From contig OY987251.1 of assembly GCA_963920765.1 (NCBI GenBank), positions 250,501 through 314,500 on the forward strand: a stretch of 64,000 bases of DNA, read 5' to 3'. The stretch is from Ulota crispa (lineage: Eukaryota; Streptophyta; Bryopsida; Orthotrichales; Orthotrichaceae). Shown here one piece after another: positions 35,853-48,532 of the stretch (the first letter of the stretch is position 1; each line of letters opens with the position of its first letter). The notes below the pieces were generated by a model. That model searched no databases and was not told where the DNA came from. It was given only the letters and a program-made list of their open reading frames with translations. The position numbers and the translations under genes are program-made.

Positions 35853-36531
35853 ACTACAACAAGAGGGGTGGTGGCTTCAATTTTTGTGGTCAAGAGATAG
35901 ATGACCCGAGACGATTTGAATAGAGACGTTTAGAACAAAGATCACTTCCTCCACCCAATACGCATGCAAGTGGCATAATTGCGTCAGGGTCAATCACTCA
36001 ATGGGGTAATAACAATAATCAACCCCGTAGCCCTCCTCTGTCTTCATCACGCATTGTCACAAAGGCTGCACTTCAGCTAACCAATGAGAGCTAACCCTTT
36101 TTTTGAATGAAAAAAGAATCCCCATAGGTAATTTGGCCAGTCTTTTCCACCAAAACATAGTGTCTTTTGTGAAAGATCTAAATCCTGCGGAAGGTTGGGA
36201 TGGTCAGATTGAAGATGACAGAGAGAGAATTAGACAACAACTGATGCATGACTACCGTATGTATGGGAAGTCCACCAAATTAGGCCTCTAATGGCTGAAG
36301 AGGGAGGCTGGTCAAGCGCAAAATCACTACCGATACACTATTAACCAAATGATTGACAAGAAGCTTTCTAAACTATCTGATCTGAAGCAAGAATATTGGT
36401 ATACTTTGGACAAGCACAAGAAAATTGAAGCGGCAAGGCAAAAGTCCATAAGAATGGAAAACATTGCAAGGGGGAGAGGTACCCAAAATACTACAAAGAA
36501 AAAGCTAGAGGAGAGCATAACTCTAGAGATG
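35853..36531 (+). pseudogene. Decayed En/Spm-type transposon protein (Transposase_24), exon 1
   Basis: After an acceptor-like actatag the frame reads YNKRGGGFNFCGQEIDDPRR with one stop, then a Ser/Pro/Asn-rich low-complexity part (QWGNNNNQPRSPPLSSSRIV). After a frame change near 36090 it continues as NLASLFHQNIVSFVKDLNPA and DDRERIRQQLMHDYRMYGK. Another stop follows, then WLKREAGQAQNHYR, LKQEYWYTLDKHKKIEAARQ and RGRGTQNTTKKKLEE. The order R....l...Y......l...W.......fe..r....N.rg...t matches the core of plant Ptta/En/Spm Transposase_24 proteins. It ends at a good donor (GAGATG/GTAAGC, phase 0). Two stops and a frameshift make it inactive. Confidence 0.6.
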
Positions 36532-36956
36532 GTAAGCCTATACTTTATGTTATATCTAGTGGGACGTTGTTTTAGAAGGAAAACAAAGGGTGACGTAGTA
36601 TGCTCGTGCATTATTCATTGCAAGAAAGCCTTACAGAAATGTTGTCTTGTATGTGAAGATGATATTGTTGGGTTGGAAGTGTCAAACTTTGTTATACTAT
36701 AAATTAGTTACTGAATTGGTATGTGAAGCTTGGTATAATATATACTAGCTAAGAAGCAATTGTTGTTATCATTACTATAGGAAGACATGTTGATTAACTG
36801 TGACGGAGAGAAGATGCTTTCTCGTTTTTGCAATGTTGTTGTTGGTATAATGAATGAGACTAATATTTGATATAGAATAATTTTATAAGGTACATGATAT
36901 ATTTGTACAAAACAATAAAGTTGTTATGGTATGTGTAGTCACAAAAATTAGGGTAG

Positions 36957-37373
36957 TCGCCATACTTTGCAGAGACTAAAAAGGCTGTTGACAGGGATTG
37001 GGGTGCATTCTACGCAAAGGTAGTAGAGAAGAAACGTATGCCTGCCTCTACAAATGCTAGCAATGCGGCAATACAAGCTACCATAGACCTTGATAAACGT
37101 ATCAAAGTGGTGGAGGCATTCATGCAAAGGTGGGAGCCAGACATGCAAGTATGGAAGGGGGTGTTATTAAGAGACCATGAAGAAGATGTCATTTTGATAA
37201 AACGTGCATCAGCATCACTCAAAATGGGCTTACGTAAAGGTAAAGAAATAGTGAACTTGGGACTTGTTGAAGAGGAAGAAATGAACGCCCAAGATAGCGA
37301 CTCAAGTCTCGCAACAATTTTGACGGCTTCGACAATGATGAGAACAAATTGGGCAATAAAGAGGAGTCGTTAG
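36957..37373 (+). pseudogene. Transposase_24-type protein, exon 2
   Basis: Acceptor attagggtag, phase 0, joins cleanly to exon 1. It reads SPYFAETKKAVDRDWGAFYA and KVVEKKRMPAS, then LDKRIKVVEAFMQRWEPDMQ and VWKGVLLRD, a charged helical stretch of the sort that follows the Trp/basic core in these proteins. It runs open for 139 codons and then stops near 37373. Further exon-like pieces follow at 37406-37652 (ends EKQ/GTAAAG) and 37950-38196 (ends GRK/GTAAGT). Confidence 0.5.
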
Positions 37374-37405
37374 AGGGTGAAGAACCAGTTGAGATGACTT
37401 TGTAG

Positions 37406-38197
37406 GTGGCAAATGTGGTGGAACTAGAAGTTGAAGTCATTACCGTGAGCACTAAAAATCACAACGTCAGAACCTTGCATAAAGCTCCAAAATCGCCGAC
37501 GACAAAGCAAAGGGTGTTGAGCAAAACACCAAGTGCATCAAATGATCATGCAAAGCACATGCAATTTGTCCCAGTGCAAGAGCCAATTGCATTGACCACT
37601 CCAACAAAAGCCGTTGTCCCTCAAGCGGTCAAAGTGTTGGCAAGAGAGAAGCAGGTAAAGCATGTACTTAACGTCATGGATGTTTGTGTTAACTGTTTAA
37701 GTGAATGTATGAATTCATTCCACTATATAATTCATGTTTTCTATGTCTATATTTGAGAACCAATAACGATTTGGATTATGCATGTGTATGAGTTTTCAAA
37801 GTGACGAGACATGATTGCATGTCTTGGCAAAATTTGTGATGATTGAAGTTGCCTAAAGTTGGTCATGGTTCAAGTTATATTAAGAGAACGCGTGACCCGG
37901 AAGTGAAGATAGCCTAACATGTAGATCCTATCAATTGAATATAGATGTTGGTGAAATACAAAATATGAAAGTGTGGCAAGACTTTGCTAATTCATCTGAG
38001 AAAGCGGTTAAGAAAGATTTGAAACCACGGAAACGATAGAAAATAGTTTCCAATCGTGTTAAGGAGACGATGCTTATAGATGTCAATAGAGATGATGACT
38101 GTGTAGCACTGGCAAATAGAGGAGGGGAGAAGCTTAGAACTTCAGGGAGGAATGCAAACGCTATGAAGCAAAAGGGGGAGTTGAAGGGGAGGAAGGT
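37406..38197 (+). pseudogene. Transposase_24-type protein, linker exons
   Basis: Two stretches with coding character. The first (37406-37652) is Val/Thr/Lys-rich, TLHKAPKSPTTKQRVLSKTP, and ends at a GTAAAG donor. The second (about 37950-38196) reads SSEKAVKKDLKPRKR, a stop, then VNRDDDCVALANRGGEKLRT and ends at a GTAAGT donor. Both look like the disordered basic linker between transposase core and C-terminal domain in this type of element. Borders of the second start are uncertain. Confidence 0.4.
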
Positions 38198-38793
38198 AAG
38201 TTCTCTAAATCTTCTAACTAGTTTTGTGAGAAACTAAAAGTGCTTGCATATGTTCAGAACTCTACAGCTTTTCATGCGTAATAAGTTTAAGCATAGTATG
38301 ATTTACTACAATTAAGAAAGGTATGTTTACCCTATGATTAATGTAATGAGGTGGAATACTTTGTTTTATTGCTTGGGCCACTTCTGACATGGGAGTACAT
38401 TATGCGTTGTATGTTTGACTTGCACTATTCAAACAAGAATAGAGTCAACATTACTAAATTGTAGAGTGGATTAATCCTTTGTTCATTGAAAAATACACCG
38501 TTGTCATCCAGACAATACGTTGTGGATGAAAGGGGCATCCTTTGACAATATTTTTGGGTTTTGACAGAAAGGGAAGTGAAGTGCAAAAAAAGTAGATTGC
38601 CAAGAGGTTGTGTTTGTAAGTTGCTACTATCTAATACGTTTAATACTTTTCTAATTCATATGTTTTAGTTGTTGTAGGTGTTAAGCAAGCTTGCTATTGC
38701 TACTTAAGAAAGATAAATACAGTTTCAATTTGTTCTATATGCATTTTGTCTATTTCAAGAAGATTCTCATGTTATTGTATGCATCTGTATTAG

Positions 38794-39081
38794 GAAGAAA
38801 CCGTGGTTTGGGACAATGTTATGCTATTGGACTATTCAACACCAATGAAGTGGCTAGGAATTGGAGCAATTGTAACCATAGCGTTTGACAAAGATGGGGT
38901 GACTTTGCTTGAAGGACTTCACTAAGACCTAGTTCGTATGAGGCTGAAGAAGGTCTTCTTCCAAAATGCCCCGCTTCCATATGTGGAGTTTGATGAGGAA
39001 GATGAACTAGAATGTATTACTTTAGGTGAGGCTTACCAAAAGCAATGCACTTTCTTGTGGCCTACGCTGTTAGATATCTAG
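38794..39081 (+). pseudogene. Transposase_24-type protein, C-terminal DUF8039-like exon
   Basis: Follows an acceptor (ctgtattag). The frame reads EETVVWDNVMLLDYSTPMKW, then GIGAIVTIAFDKDG and VTLLEGLH, a stop, LVRMRLKKVFFQNAPLPYVE and ITLGEAYQKQCTFLWPTLLD before the end. The pattern v.v..v....a.LP.p.....ei.tlgeA....v.WP..ll is that of DUF8039, a domain commonly found at the end of plant En/Spm-like transposon proteins. One internal stop (TAA near 38932) is present. The identification rests on the pattern of residues only. Same strand and order as the Transposase_24 exons at 35.85-37.37 kb, so most likely one gene. Confidence 0.5.
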
Positions 39082-39089
39082 GACTACTG

Positions 39090-40445
39090 TGTGAAAGCTT
39101 TAGTTTTTGCATTTCCCACAATTGTGTACTTTGTTTGACATCTTTGCTATTAGAAGTAGAGGGACTCATATTTGTACTCTTCTATGGTGCACTTGTTGGA
39201 TTATCTAGAGTTTTAAGGTAGTGAGAAATGCAATTCATGATTTTTCATGTCATTGTAAACCAAGCACTACATTTTTGCAATTGAAACTTCTATTGTTGTG
39301 TCTTTTGATAAGTACCACTTCCTGTATAATGTGGCTAGTTTTAGTCTAGGACTTATGGAATGTGATCTACATTGTGTACATCTCCATATCATGTGCAACA
39401 AATTTGGGAAGTCTTAGTTAGAGAGAGCAAGGTCATTATTGATTAATGTGCTAAATTAATCATGCCTAAAGCCTCCAAACCTTCAAACAAAAGTCTTTAA
39501 ATATGGAGCATTATGTGTCATTATGTAATACAATGATGTTCATAGAAAGTGGTGACAATATTACATGTTTCCATAAACAAGGGTTATTGTTAGTCAACGC
39601 AATTATAGAGGAATGAACATCCAATTATACATTACTTGGAACGCAATCTTCTCAATCAGAGCATATACAATAGGTTTTTAACAAACAAGCATGTTGGGAC
39701 AATAACATGGTAAAAGTCTCAGAATACCACGTGTCATGCAGCTTTTTGTTACTAAAATAGAATGAGCGCGCATCCAACAAATGACACATGTCAAGTCCTC
39801 TAATACTTCATGAACGGTTGATAAATTAGCCTAGCATGAACAAATAAAAAAAGATCCATGTCAGTAATGGCATGGCAAGACATTTGTGTTTGCAAAAACA
39901 AAGATTTCAGGCAATAAACATGCACTTGTTTTAGTCAAAAACGATAATCTGCAAATGTAGAGAACGTGAAAACTAATGAGAGCAACCTGAGAGTCTTTTG
40001 TTTTGATTTTATGTAACCCTAAATGTGAAATCTACGTTAAGAACTAGTCACCCTGAACGTGGTTTTCTTTTAGTGTAAAAAAATTCAGCATACCTCTAGT
40101 ATGAAACCTTCACCACATTTCCTAAGTTTTTAGGAAGTTGAACAACTATTCACACAATCCAAACTAATCATTCTATACCCAACTAAAAATCAAATGTTTA
40201 AGGCCGGTCTTATTTCAAATCCAAGTAAATTTGCAAAATCCCCAACGTTGAGAATCCTGTATTTGTTAATTTGGGTAGCAGTCTACAATATGGATTTTGG
40301 ACTTTGGTGTGAATTTTCCTCAAAAAAACAAATTTCCGAATGGTTGATCCCGTGAGACCGTGTCTAAATGTACTTGATGGAAAAATAAACTCTTAAATAG
40401 GTAAAAACTCCAAAATATATGGCCAATCAAAGTAACTAGATCTAG
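39090..40445. other. Non-coding stretch
   Basis: AT-rich sequence after the transposon gene. No terminal repeat of an En/Spm element (CACTA-type ends) could be recognised here. Confidence 0.4.
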
Positions 40446-40452
40446 CTGGCTC

Positions 40453-40863
40453 ACTACCTCAAAGTTACAAAAACATTGCTCAATCAAGAGAAAAAAAGTG
40501 ACACATCACTAAACTTCTCCCTTGTGCAATACAAAACATGGGGCCATCCATCCCATTTGCTTTGTAAGCTATTTCCTTTGATTGCCCAAACACGTTCTTC
40601 TAATTGTTGAAAGAATAGAATATTCTCCATATTCCTTGCAGAATCTAGAGCAAAGTAGGTGCTTCAAGGAACAATAAGCTGATCCAAAAGTTTTGTTGGA
40701 CTTGCAACGCCATTTGGAGTTGAGCAGCAAACCAAAACTTGAGCATGAGATGCTTTTTTATCTACTTTTGCACCTCCAAGAACCTTGTTTAGCCATATTG
40801 GGTTATTTAGTCCTTTAGGAGTTAAGATGGCACAAGGTGACCATTGACCACATGCTATCAATT
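40453..40863 (-). pseudogene. Coding-looking exon, unrecognised
   Basis: The minus strand is open for about 135 codons apart from one TGA at 40664-40666, which may be a former CGA. It starts after acceptor-like bases (ccaatag) with ELIACGQWSPCAILTPKGLN, then IWLNKVLGGAKVDKKASHAQ, VLVCCSTPNGV and LLDQLIVP. After the stop come STYFALDSARNMENILFFQQ and LEERVWAIKGNSLQSKWDG. Composition and helix-like periodicity are those of a real protein. I do not recognise the family. A donor-like GAG/GTAGTG lies near 40453. It may belong to another transposon or a decayed host gene. Confidence 0.45.
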
Positions 40864-40869
40864 CCTATT

Positions 40870-43235
40870 GGCTGCAAGGAATGAAAGAGGAGTAGATGAT
40901 ATTTGTCCCAATGTTGGCGTGGACACATTTCACCTAATGAATTTATCATCTCTCTCTAAATGGTACCGCATTGCGAGTTCACAATCAAAATAACATTTTG
41001 TAATACAAATCACTATCCTAACTCTACATAATAGGCTATCAAAATTGTGTATTTTCTTTTTGTGTTAAAAAATCATGATTAAAATAGAGAATGGTAAATA
41101 ATTTAAAACCATCTTGATTCCAAAAACAAATAAGGCTATATTCAAATAATTGGTTAAATTTGATATAGATAGTGCTAATCTATGGAAACTTCAAATCTTG
41201 ATTGTAATGTCTTTCCAAAATTGTTTTCATTTGTAATAACTACTTTATACTATTTCATATTTATTCAACTTATTGAAAACTATGTGTAAATTGCATAATT
41301 GTTTTTGCAAAATTCTATTATGATAAATTGATGTTAGGGTTTTGTAAATATTATGGAGTGCCAAATTAATGTTAAAATACTATAAATATGTAGAAGGTAA
41401 AGATGTCTAATTAGAATAACTAAAATATTTTATTTAGAAATAAAATTATTGAATAAATATGTACATATAGTGTTATGAATTTTTTTTTGAGAATTTGAAT
41501 TTTTTATCTTGTCTTTAGTAAAATAATACATTTAAGTATCAATTTAGAGTAGATTTGGGAATTGATATAAAAACTACTGAAATTAGAAGTTCTAAAATTT
41601 GTTGATAAACATTAATAGTGCATCCACAAATGCATTTATAGAATAATATTGTTTAATTAAAAAACTAGAGATTTCATTTGAAAGTTTATCATGAATTGTG
41701 CTTGAAAGTTGATATTTAATAAAAACCTATAGGACTTATGTATTATGTCACACTTTGAGAATTTCTAGGGTTGAAAATGAAAATAGGACTTTTGTTTACA
41801 ATTTTGGATGGCATTTCTTCACACATTGTTTTGTTGTGTTAACAATGATCCAAGCGTACGTTACCCATAAAACCAAATGCACTTAGAGATACAAGAATCA
41901 CAACATGGAAATGGCCACCAATAAGATCCAATACCAATAAGATCCAAATATTTTGCAAATTCAAATTTTGAATAATGCAATGGGATTTGTTTTATACTAT
42001 CAAATGTTCTTGTATTGTACATACCTTTACAAAAATAAATTGTGTATGGAATAGTATGGTTTACTTTTTATTTTTATTTTTAATTTTAGTATTTTATTTT
42101 TATATAAAATACTAAAAAAATGCTGTGAGATGTTAAAGGTATTTATGCAATCAATAATTAATTACAATATCTATATCCCAAGCTAACCATTGTCCATATA
42201 GATTAAGACATTAAGCACTTCTAAGATGAATTTGGATTCAAATGATATGTATAACTAAATGATTCACAACCATCCAAGATATTGGATTGGTTTGAAATTT
42301 TATTACTTAAATTAAATAGTAGATTTGAAGTTTCAACAAAATTTATTGAATGTAGGCATAAGATGCAAAGGTTACACATTTTTCAAAGATAACTACAACA
42401 CAAAAATGTACATATAGAGAATTCCATATGATTTACAATTTCTTTGTTGTGACCAGCCAAAAATTTCCTCTTAGTAGAGTTGCCAATGGATTTGAATTTG
42501 TGCAATTGTCCAAGAGACTTCTCCACTTGGTGTTTACACTACAACCAATCAAGATTTCTTCTTTCATTATTTTTTTATCTTTCAATCTTGTCCAACATCT
42601 CACCAATGGCCTCAAATAGCCATGTCTTGGCCAAAGCTTCTTGACCAACTAGAGCACTTCTCCACCTTAGTGTAAAGCAACCTTTAGGATCATTTCACAC
42701 TATGGCCAAAAGTCAAGAGGCTGTCAATCAAATTGCAAGTAACCAAGATTATCGCCTCTTCATTCTTGCTACCCAGATTGTTTAGCCAAAGCAATTGCTT
42801 CTCAAAAGTAGTATGGATCAAGAAAAATAGGAGATCCAAACTACAATTGAGACCCTTGCCAAGACCTTTGCCAAGACCTCCTACGAAGACCCTCATTTAG
42901 ACCCCCACCAAAACTCCTATTGTAGCTAATTTTGGGTAGATCTTTATTTTGCTCCATGCTGCCCAAATAACCTTTATTATTTCAAGCATCATAATATTTA
43001 CTCAAAGTATTTGATTGGAGGTTTTTTTCTTTGCAAAACTATACTCATTGTAAGCTCTTTGTTTCCAAATTTTGGACACATTTGCCTAAAAGTGACTTCA
43101 AAGGAACCTACCCAAATTTTCAATTGTCTATTCAACAAACAATTATCCTTGAGGGGTTTAAAACCAATATTAATAATAAAAACAATTGCATTGGTTATAT
43201 AGATACTAAGACTAAAGTCATTTCAAGTGTTACCA
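40870..43235. other. AT-rich stretch, mostly non-coding
   Basis: 41000-42420 is very AT-rich and featureless. Around 42700-42910 the plus strand reads MAKSQEAVNQIASNQDYRLF with stops and a KTFAKTSYEDPHLDPHQN end, which could be a worn fragment of an element protein. That is too little to name. Confidence 0.4.
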
Positions 43236-43239
43236 TACA

Positions 43240-43520
43240 TAACCCTTAAACACCAAGCTGGTCACCATGACCAACCCAACAATTACAATATTATTTTTTT
43301 AAGTTGCAAAATTCAACAATGCATGGTGCCCTCATGAACTTTGCAAGAAGGGCAGCTTGGGACCTAAGCACCGTGTTCCTGAATCTTCTCATAATTTGAG
43401 CTACCTAAAAACATGAGTACATCTAATGAGATAATTTGTTGCTTTTCATGATGGACCATGTGTTTATTCTTACTTTTGAAAAAAAATCAAATGAAAAATA
43501 GCTTTTTCTTGAGTACAAAA
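43240..43520 (-). repeat. Dispersed repeat family D, copy 3
   Basis: Reverse-strand copy: gcatggtgccctcatgaa, then catgagtacatctaatgag and catgatggaccatgtgttta appear in the reverse order and sense of 11066-11385. Its outer end is taacccttaaacacc. Confidence 0.6.
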
Positions 43521-43560
43521 ACTTTTTTGGGAGCCGGAGGCCAAAAATGTCCTCCTCAGC

Positions 43561-44222
43561 ACTTAACTCCTAAATGCCCAAGGCATCACATTATGTTGTT
43601 GACAACACTTTGAACTTCTTAAAAACCCAACTAAGTTGCTATTTTTAGTATATTTTATTTTTTAACTATTTTTTTGAAGTCTAGTTTTAGCATCAAAAAA
43701 CTAATTTTGTAGATGATTGATTATGCATTTTCTATTCAAGATTTTGTGCAAGGGTGCCCATTGCAATCTTGATTTTTTTGGTGTTGACAACTCTTAGAAG
43801 TGAGCCTCAAAGAAGTAGACCTTGGAAAGAATTTCACGCTAGAAACTCATTTAAAAAAATTGTAGAGGAGATTTGAAAAGTTGTAAATTGATTGGAGTTA
43901 TGCATGTTATGTCCTTTGACCCCATATTTTTCATGTGACCATTTTTTCAGATTTGACATGTGAAAAGTAGATTGAAAGACTTCAAGCCATTTTAGCGGAT
44001 TTAACATCTTCTTGATCAAATATTATAATCTTTCAATCCACAAGTGATATTGTTGTGTTTTCTTTTCCTATGTGATATCCAACATATGTAATTTGACTTT
44101 ATATGGTTACAATTTAAAAAATTACTAATACTACTTATCAATGTTTTGGCTTTTTGTTCAACTTAGAACAAATTTCTAGAAGCTCAAAAAGTGCCTTAGG
44201 CAATGGGCTTATAGGGGTTAAG
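43561..44222. mobile_element. Candidate element with inverted-repeat ends
   Basis: The left end reads acttaactcctaaatgccc then aaggcatcac. The right end, reverse-complemented, reads ttaacccctataagccca then cctaaggcac. About 25 of 30 positions can be paired with small gaps. The interior (about 600 bp) has no protein gene. No target duplication was seen. Confidence 0.4.
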
Positions 44223-44229
44223 GGTTTGT

Positions 44230-47200
44230 TAGATTGGGTTAGTTTGTATAGGTGGATGCTTGTTGTTTGGTTGTTTGCAACTGAAAAATGTATTGAGTCA
44301 GGTTAGAGAAGGGTTGAGTGAGATTAGAGAAGGATTTAGTGAGATAGGCAAAATTGGATTATGGGAGATTGCAATAGATCTTCAAGGATGAGAGATCAAA
44401 TTTGCCTCCAACCAATTTTTGATGGTTGATTTGAAGAGAATGTTTGATCTCCCTCACAGCAAGGTGTAAAAGATAAAGGTAAAACAAAAGAAGAATCACA
44501 AGATTGAGAGCACTACTTTTTCATACTTATATCTAGTTGTTTTCCACTTTAAGTTCAAACATTAAGGATATCTTTCTTTCATTAATAGTCTAGTATTGAT
44601 TTTTGTTATTTCTTGCTTGTAAAATTTGGCTAGTAATTTTGGTTTTTTGCAACCTCATGTTTTTAAGCTCATATACAAATCAGATCTAACCATCTGATTT
44701 GTTTAATTGGTGTGGATTTGGTATCAGGTTTATGGAGACACTTTGTTAGGTTTAATCCTATCAAGGGTTCTTGAGGATGTTTTTACAGATGCTAGTGTGT
44801 AGGATTGAATTGATTATTGCACTAGATGGAAGAGGCCATTTGAGTCTAAACTAAAAATTGGTGATGGATTTAGGTATCATGACAACACATTGGTAGAGCA
44901 CGTGCTCGGGAAAGCCTGTCCCTCATGAAAAGTATGTAGTTCAAGTAAGTGTGGTAGATATGGCTAAGGTAGAAGCACCTAACTATGACACTTTCATTAA
45001 ATTAATTCACTAGGAGTGTGCATGGAGATTTTGAGATTGTAGGAGGGTTACAAAACTTGCAAAAGATTGCTGAAAATTTGATTTTGGAATTTTTTGAAAC
45101 TATATGAATAACTACAAATTATTGAAGGTTACTCCCTAGACCAACCTATTGTTGACACTAGACCCTCATTGAAATGTTTGTAATGAAATGAAAAAGTGAC
45201 ATCAAAAATATCATGTCACATGTTACCATAACCCACCACCTACACAATTTATGTTCCTATACTCAATTGTAGGGACAATGTCTGATTTGAGTTTTTGATT
45301 TGGATGTCTGCCGTGTCTAGTTACACATCATTTTTAGCTGTCAGCAAAATGAATATAATCACATTTAGGGCTTTTACCTTACATGGACTTTGATTTTAGT
45401 GTATTGTAGACAAGAGCCTACAGCCCCTCAATCTAGACTATTTGAATATCATTTTGTGCACATGATTTTGAATTTGTTCTGCTTGATTAGTTAATCCAAT
45501 ATAACATAATCTAGTTTAGTTCAATTTTGGTTGTGATGTAATGATACTTTTTCTCCTTGCGCTTGTTGCGTCTCATTGATGGCTATGACATGGTGATTTG
45601 CTACAATTGTATCCCTCTGTTCAGATTGTGAATGAAATGATTCCTATGTAGCAAAAGCTTAATGAGACAAACAAATTTTGGCAAATTAGACTAGATTTTG
45701 ACACATTGGACTAGATTTCAGCACATTGGAATGTGGGGCTACCTCTCAAAATTTTCAGGTGAGTTGCATTATTTCAACTATTCTAGTTCCCATTCTAGGG
45801 TTTCAGCTTTTATCAAAAATTACTTTGATTTGTAGATCTATGTAGGAAGTAGTGTCAATTTGGACATTTTTTGTCAATTAGGTCACCTTGATCTAGACAA
45901 TGTTTTGTCAATTTGGACATGTTTTTGTTGAGTTTTTGGCAAGTTTTTATCCATTTGGACATGTCATTGCAGACAACTTTTTCTTGTTAGATGACTAAAG
46001 GCTATTGGACAGTTCCTGCTAATTGTGCCTTGTGACCAAGAGACTACTAAGCTTCTTTTAATATTTATAGTCTAGCTTTTTCATGCTTAGGTTTTGGTTA
46101 ATTATATTGTGGCTTCAACTTTTGCAAGTATGAATTGGCCTTGCGCAATATTCATTTTTGACTTTTGGTTATTTTGTTGTGCATAGGTATTTTTTGGTTT
46201 ATTTCCTTTTCTATAGGAGAAGGGCGTTGGTTTGATTAGTGCGGCCCTCTCTCTTTCTTTGTCTTGGAAGGGGTGGCTAGAGTGGCACCTGGCTCCTCCC
46301 AAGCACAAGGTACTGCAATGAACAAATCTCTAAAGTAGGTGGCTTTAATTTCGTCCAGGTATTTTAGGTCGCCTTTGTAGAGGTCACTAAAATGGTGCAC
46401 CAAGCTTGGATGACACTTTCTTTGTTCAAAAATTGTACTTATGCATGCATGGTTTTAGGAACTCAAGAGAGTGACATGAGCTACCATTATGTGTGCTTAT
46501 TGACCATAATTTTTTTGTTGTCAATAAAATATAGATACACATCATACTAAATGTATAATAAACTTGTTTTCAATCATAATATGAACATTGGAATATGGAA
46601 TGGGTACTTGCACGCTTTAAAGGACTTAGTTGAGCGGTTTTAGTTTTGTAGTGGTTGCCTTTAGGATTCATGTGCTCCATTTATAAGCTGCCTTTAAATC
46701 ATGAATGCTACAACCTATGATCCAAAATAGCTACCTATGCACCTTTTGCTTTGATAAATTGTAGTTAATTCCTACAAACTCAGAATTTTTTAATTTAAAT
46801 GGCCACAAAATTGTTTCTTCTTTGAATTTTCACCAAAAATATTTCTAGGCTGCTAATCTAGCTTAATTTTTGTACTGTCATCATCATTCCCTTAGATGGT
46901 CGGTTTACAAGCCTTCTACCTTAGCTCTCCACATTTTGTAGCTTTAGATCACATTGAGATTCTTTGCACTTGTTTAGCTAAGCCTCAAAAAGTTTAGTGT
47001 TGAGATTACAAGTATGTTAGAACCTATTAATCATTGGTGGCGTGCTTGTGTCTCTCTTTTGAATTCCAATATTCCCACCACCCTAGTTGGCATAATCTGA
47101 GTAAAAGAGGTAAACTATCAAGTTTAAAACTCTTTAGATGCAATCCACACAAACCCTCATGTTGTTTTATTGCAATGTGGCATATGCAATTGGAAATGGG

Positions 47201-47940
47201 GTAGCTCTAAAGCCATAACTTGGTCCTAAAAGAGCTATGAATTGCAATCTAACATGGTCGAGATGGTGGACTTCAAACATTCCAAGTGGCTTCTCCAGAG
47301 TGTTCAATTAGCCTGCATTGAGGCAAAGTAATGCAAATTTGTTTAGCAAGAGAAGAATACCTTCTCCATACTCAAGCGGTCTCTAAAGAGGACTTCTACT
47401 TTTGAGGTATTCACCACTCATTGTGAATCCAAAGTGGAGCAGCAAATGTTATTTGCATAAGCAAATCTTGTCACATGTCAATTGCTAAGCTGCTTTGGGA
47501 TGGTTGGGATTGGGACCATCTAGTGCTAGTATAGGAACACATCCAAGCAATTTCAAGGTTAGTCTAGAGTTGCTAATAGGGATCCTATGAGTTGCAACTT
47601 TGCCCTTCAATATAAAATATTCTACAATACTTTGTTCAACAAAAATGACATTCCATGATAGCTTGTTGAAAGGCTAACCCTATGGATTTTTTTCTTGAAT
47701 TTTCTGAGACCTTGAATTACCATAAACACTTAAATGCTTAGGTACATGGAAGGTTATCTTAATGCGTGAGTTGAGCCTGCAACACTACAATGTGAGTATG
47801 GGATGCTAAAATAAGTCGCTCAAAAAGAATCAAACAAATTTGATGATTTAGGTTTCTTTTCACTTAAGCATCTCATTTTTTTTTCTTTATTCTATTGTAT
47901 AGCCAAACATGATTTAGGATCTAGGGTTTAGAAAAACATT
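44230..47940. other. Non-coding stretch with minor repeats
   Basis: Holds a short 24-bp degenerate tandem (gagattagagaaggatttag; 44295-44350), a possible tRNA-like segment (44890-44945, see findings) and the TTTGGACA repeat at 45855-45980. Other open frames are short and unrecognised. Confidence 0.4.
45855..45980 (+). repeat. TTTGGACA-rich dispersed repeat, second copy
   Basis: Contains gtcaattaggtcaccttgat and several tttggacatg units, matching 10170-10290. Confidence 0.6.
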
Positions 47941-47944
47941 TACA

Positions 47945-48300
47945 TACAAACAATAGAGGCTGTTATGACTTCTCTACCCCATTCTCAATCTTTGGAAAAT
48001 AAAGTTGTAGCAGCCCATCTCAGATCCGTTGAAGCCCTATTCTCTATGAATTGAGAAGTTTTTCTTTCACCTTTGGAGATGAATGGGGTGATGAAATCTT
48101 CACATGCTAACTTTTTACCCATTTTGGTCTTGTTTTTATTCTAGTTTGTTCTTGTTTATCTTTACTTTTTTCATTTTCAGCAATACGTTTATCTTTTTTA
48201 GCAATACCTTTTCCAATTTTAGAAGATATTTCTTTTATTTTCACTTTAGCTTTTCATACTTTAACCTTTTTCTATACTTTATTCTTCACCACTCACAATG
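47945..48300 (+). repeat. Dispersed repeat family B, copy 2
   Basis: Matches 5331-5690 over most of its length, including ttttggtcttgtttttattc and tttcattttcagcaatac. Confidence 0.6.
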
Positions 48301-48532
48301 TCAAGTGATTCGATTTTGGAGCTGTTGTTGGAAAGTCATTGAGCAAAAGATTATCTAATACTTTTAGTATGTTCTAAGATAAGGTTAGGATGGTTCTTCA
48401 CACTTGCCCTTTGAGAAAGTGGTTCTTTGTTAGTAAGTTGAAGTGTTCAGCAAATTAAACATATGAAGTAAACACTTTGAGAAAACATTCTATAGCAAAC
48501 TACACTTTGGAATATTTCAAAGCCATATTATC

